Part shown: positions 62,268 through 64,000 of the stretch, one piece after another
Position numbering within the stretch: the first letter of the stretch is position 1
Layout: the number at the start of each line of letters is the position of its first letter
Assembly: GCF_001999945.1 (NCBI RefSeq)
Contig: NZ_CP019650.1
Location: forward strand, 2,480,001-2,544,000
From: Microbulbifer agarilyticus
GTDB taxonomy: Bacteria > Pseudomonadota > Gammaproteobacteria > Pseudomonadales > Cellvibrionaceae
Length of the DNA: 64,000 bases
Direction: 5' to 3'
Made by a program: the position numbers and the translations under genes
The notes under the pieces: generated by a model
Told to the model about the DNA's origin: nothing
What the model saw: the letters and a program-made list of their open reading frames with translations, nothing else
Database searches by the model: none

Positions 62268-63011
62268 TTATTTGGATGGTCGAATCCGCTCGCGCTTTTT
62301 CCAGGTAACTTCGTTACGCAAGTATGCGGGTTGCAGTGTGTCGGCGGAGACCTGCTTTCCTTGCTGCCACAAATCCGCAGCGAGCACAGCAATATCCTGC
62401 GCGTGAATCCCGGCATCCAACAGCAGCTCCCGAGGATTCAATTCAGCGAGTTCTGGATATCCCCAACCGGGACCTGCCGCGAGCAGCGCGGCCTTACCCT
62501 GATCCACACCGGATTCACCCGCAGTCACATATCCGGCAGACTCTAGTGAAGCAATCACCTGCTCCGGGGATGATACCTGATCCGGCAACAGCGCGTGTCC
62601 CGGCTTGGTCACATCATACAAGCCCCAATACACCTCTTGCATCCGCGCATCCAGCGCAGCCAAAACAGGCATTTGTCGTGTCGCCCAATCCGGATTCTCT
62701 CGCACCGCCCCCAGAGCCAGTGCAGCAAGGCTCGAAACAGGGACAACCGGAAGGTCCGCAGAGAACGCCAGCCCCTGTACGCAGCTAATCGCGATACGCA
62801 GGCCAGTAAACGAACCGGGGCCCTGGCTCACCGCCAGACTGTCCAGCTGACCCAGACTGTATCCACTCTCCCCCAGTACCTGCTCCACCATGGGCAGCAG
62901 CCGGCGAGTATGGTCACGCTCGGCCCGGACAAACCTCTCTTTTACTTGCCCCTGGTCATACAGGGCCACAGAACAGGCACCAGAGGTAGTATCGACAGCC
63001 AGGATTTTCAA
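62268..63011 (-). CDS. tsaB: tRNA N6-threonylcarbamoyladenosine biosynthesis protein TsaB
   Basis: Essential scaffold of the TsaBDE complex that makes t6A37 on ANN-decoding tRNAs. The 247-residue protein begins MKILAVDTTSGACSVALYD and carries the ASKHA-fold marks AVSQGPGSFTGLRIAISCVQGLA and LAALDARMQEVYWGLYD. The start is a TTG with AGGG nearby. The C-terminal KKRERIRPSK is a basic tail. Next to uppP. Clear family match. Confidence 0.92.
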   Translation of the reverse strand: MKILAVDTTSGACSVALYDQGQVKERFVRAERDHTRRLLPMVEQVLGESGYSLGQLDSLAVSQGPGSFTGLRIAISCVQGLAFSADLPVVPVSSLAALALGAVRENPDWATRQMPVLAALDARMQEVYWGLYDVTKPGHALLPDQVSSPEQVIASLESAGYVTAGESGVDQGKAALLAAGPGWGYPELAELNPRELLLDAGIHAQDIAVLAADLWQQGKQVSADTLQPAYLRNEVTWKKRERIRPSK

Positions 63012-63176
63012 CGGATAAGGCCCTATTTCGGTGAGATCAAAGTAAACGGCTACAAACGCCGCCGGCCATGGGCATCCATCGCTCTGCTGGCTGCAGAGGC
63101 GTGGAGACGCGGCCTAAGGGATTGGGGGCGAATTGTGGCATGGCCAGCGGCAAACGCAACCGGCGAGATAGGGAAA

Positions 63177-63208
63177 TAAAAAAGCCCCGGGGGCTTGGAC
63201 CCCGGGGC
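63177..63208 (-). terminator. Intrinsic terminator of the AlgP-like gene
   Basis: Minus strand GCCCCGGGG (63208-63200) pairs with CCCCGGGGC (63192-63184), then TTTTTT. It lies 47 bases after the AlgP-like stop at 63255. Confidence 0.9.
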
Positions 63209-63254
63209 TCTCATCACAGTCTAGCCCCCGTGCGCCTGCGCAAGGGGTTACCAA

Positions 63255-64000
63255 TCAAGCCTTCTTCGGTGGGCGACCGCGGCGCGCACCCGCTTTTTTG
63301 GCCGCTGCCTTTGGCGGGCGTCCACGACGGGCTGCTTTCTTAGGTGCCGGCTTGGCCGCTTTCTTGGTTACCTTCTTAGCCTTAGCGGCCTTCTTGGCGG
63401 TTTTCTTAGCCGGCTTCTTGGCTGCTGCCTTTTTCGCTGCGGCTTTCTTGGGACGTCCGACCGCTTTCTTTATCGCAGCTTTGGCGGCAGATTTCTTGGC
63501 TGCGATTTTCTTTTTCGCCTTCTTCGCGACCTTTTTCGCTTCCGCTTTGGCTTTGGCCAGGGCTTTTTTCTCTAGCGCCTTGGCCTTAGCTGCTGCCTTC
63601 TTGGCCGCAGCTTTCACCTTTGCCGTCGCCTTCTTCTCGGCGGCTTTTACTTTTTTGGCATCAGCCTTGGCTCGCGTTTTTTTCCAACGCGCTTCAAATG
63701 CCTTTAATGCCTTATCCAAATCCTTGTCGGCATTAGTGGACAACTTCTCAGCCAAATCTGAAACGGTTTTCTTCGCCGACTCTTCCGCCTGACGAACGGA
63801 ATCCATCGCGCTTGCCTTGGCAAGACCAAATTTCGCCACCGCCAGTTTGGCGCGTAGCTCACGTAGTTTGCTGTTAGCCGATGCGAGTGAATTCTTTGCT
63901 GCTGCAGTATTGGATTTTTGTACCCGGGCGCGCGCTTTGCCTACACGATCCAACTGCGCATCCAGAGCTTTCGCCGCAGAATCAACCGCTTTCTGCGCTT
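63255..64000 (-). CDS. AlgP-like lysine/alanine-rich histone-like protein (N-terminus outside window)
   Basis: DNA-binding low-complexity protein of the AlgP/H1-like group. The frame stays open to the window edge (upstream residues AQKAVDSAAKALDAQLDRVG), so the 5' end is missing. The N-terminal part seen is helical and coiled-coil-like (Ala/Lys/Leu heptads, residues about 10-90); the rest is KAAAKKA repeats; three AT-hook-like GRP cores (VGRPKK, RRGRPPK, RRGRPPKK) mark the C-terminus. AlgP in Pseudomonas influences alginate expression; the role here is not known. Repeat tracts are prone to expansion and contraction. Confidence 0.82.
   Translation of the reverse strand, partial: AQKAVDSAAKALDAQLDRVGKARARVQKSNTAAAKNSLASANSKLRELRAKLAVAKFGLAKASAMDSVRQAEESAKKTVSDLAEKLSTNADKDLDKALKAFEARWKKTRAKADAKKVKAAEKKATAKVKAAAKKAAAKAKALEKKALAKAKAEAKKVAKKAKKKIAAKKSAAKAAIKKAVGRPKKAAAKKAAAKKPAKKTAKKAAKAKKVTKKAAKPAPKKAARRGRPPKAAAKKAGARRGRPPKKA

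Noticed and set aside
63290-63700. Possible repeat array
   Set aside because: The periodic DNA encodes the Lys/Ala repeats of the AlgP-like protein; no spacers as in CRISPR.

Overview
The window is 64 kb of a gammaproteobacterial chromosome, moderately GC-rich and densely coded on both strands. The gene set (two TonB-dependent receptors, many secreted or lipid-anchored hydrolases, fused indolepyruvate:ferredoxin oxidoreductase, RdgC, an AlgP-like lysine/alanine-rich protein, a DUF3524 tRNA-queuosine mannosyltransferase homologue) suggests a marine polymer degrader of the Cellvibrionales type, such as Microbulbifer. That placement is inference from gene content; no rRNA was seen. No tRNA, CRISPR array, prophage or insertion sequence was recognised. 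The first CDS (alternative sigma factor) and the last (AlgP-like protein) run off the window edges.

Layout. 1-7 kb: group-2 sigma factor, PagL-like lipid A deacylase, two convergent glycosyltransferases, a TraB/GumN protein and an OprO/P-type porin. 7-11.4 kb: large indolepyruvate:ferredoxin oxidoreductase divergent from an Lrp/AsnC regulator, with several palindromes between them. 11.4-17 kb: small-molecule kinase, hexapeptide acetyltransferase, and a translationally coupled glycosyltransferase/methyltransferase/toroid cassette whose end overlaps another methyltransferase gene tail to tail. 17-21.3 kb: OmpW-like protein, PuuA-type glutamine synthetase and SpuC-type polyamine aminotransferase.

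21.5-31.1 kb is the most striking part and reads as a cyanophycin (poly-Asp with Arg side chains) utilisation locus. It holds two exported peptidase-S51 cyanophycinases (one a probable lipoprotein, one with a pre-peptidase domain and a Ser/Gly linker), a TonB receptor, a YfcC-type inner-membrane carrier, an IadA-like isoaspartyl dipeptidase, and a DNA-binding-domain-only AraC-type regulator in the same coupled operon as three of them. The neighbouring PuuA/SpuC genes would suit catabolism of released arginine through putrescine. IadA carries unusual metal-site residues.

31-42 kb: GntR regulator with a coupled DUF6122 membrane protein, patatin-like lipase, glyoxalase I, kynureninase-like PLP enzyme, SIMPL-domain lipoprotein, a long palindromic intergenic element, an exported amidohydrolase, an M16 peptidase lipoprotein and a leucine-dehydrogenase-type enzyme. 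42-50 kb: housekeeping genes (rnb, pepD, HAD phosphatase, rdgC, DUF4136 lipoprotein, gnd). 50-55 kb: a small membrane protein, two PliG-like lysozyme-inhibitor paralogues flanking a lipase, an MscS channel and trpS. 55-59.4 kb: TonB receptor divergent from a two-component system. 59.4-64 kb: a minus-strand run of DUF3524 mannosyltransferase, beta-hydroxyacid dehydrogenase, uppP, tsaB and the AlgP-like gene.

Starts were chosen by ribosome binding sites, overlaps and family N-termini. Intrinsic terminators are listed where stem and T-tract are visible. Family assignments come from motif recognition, not from a database search.
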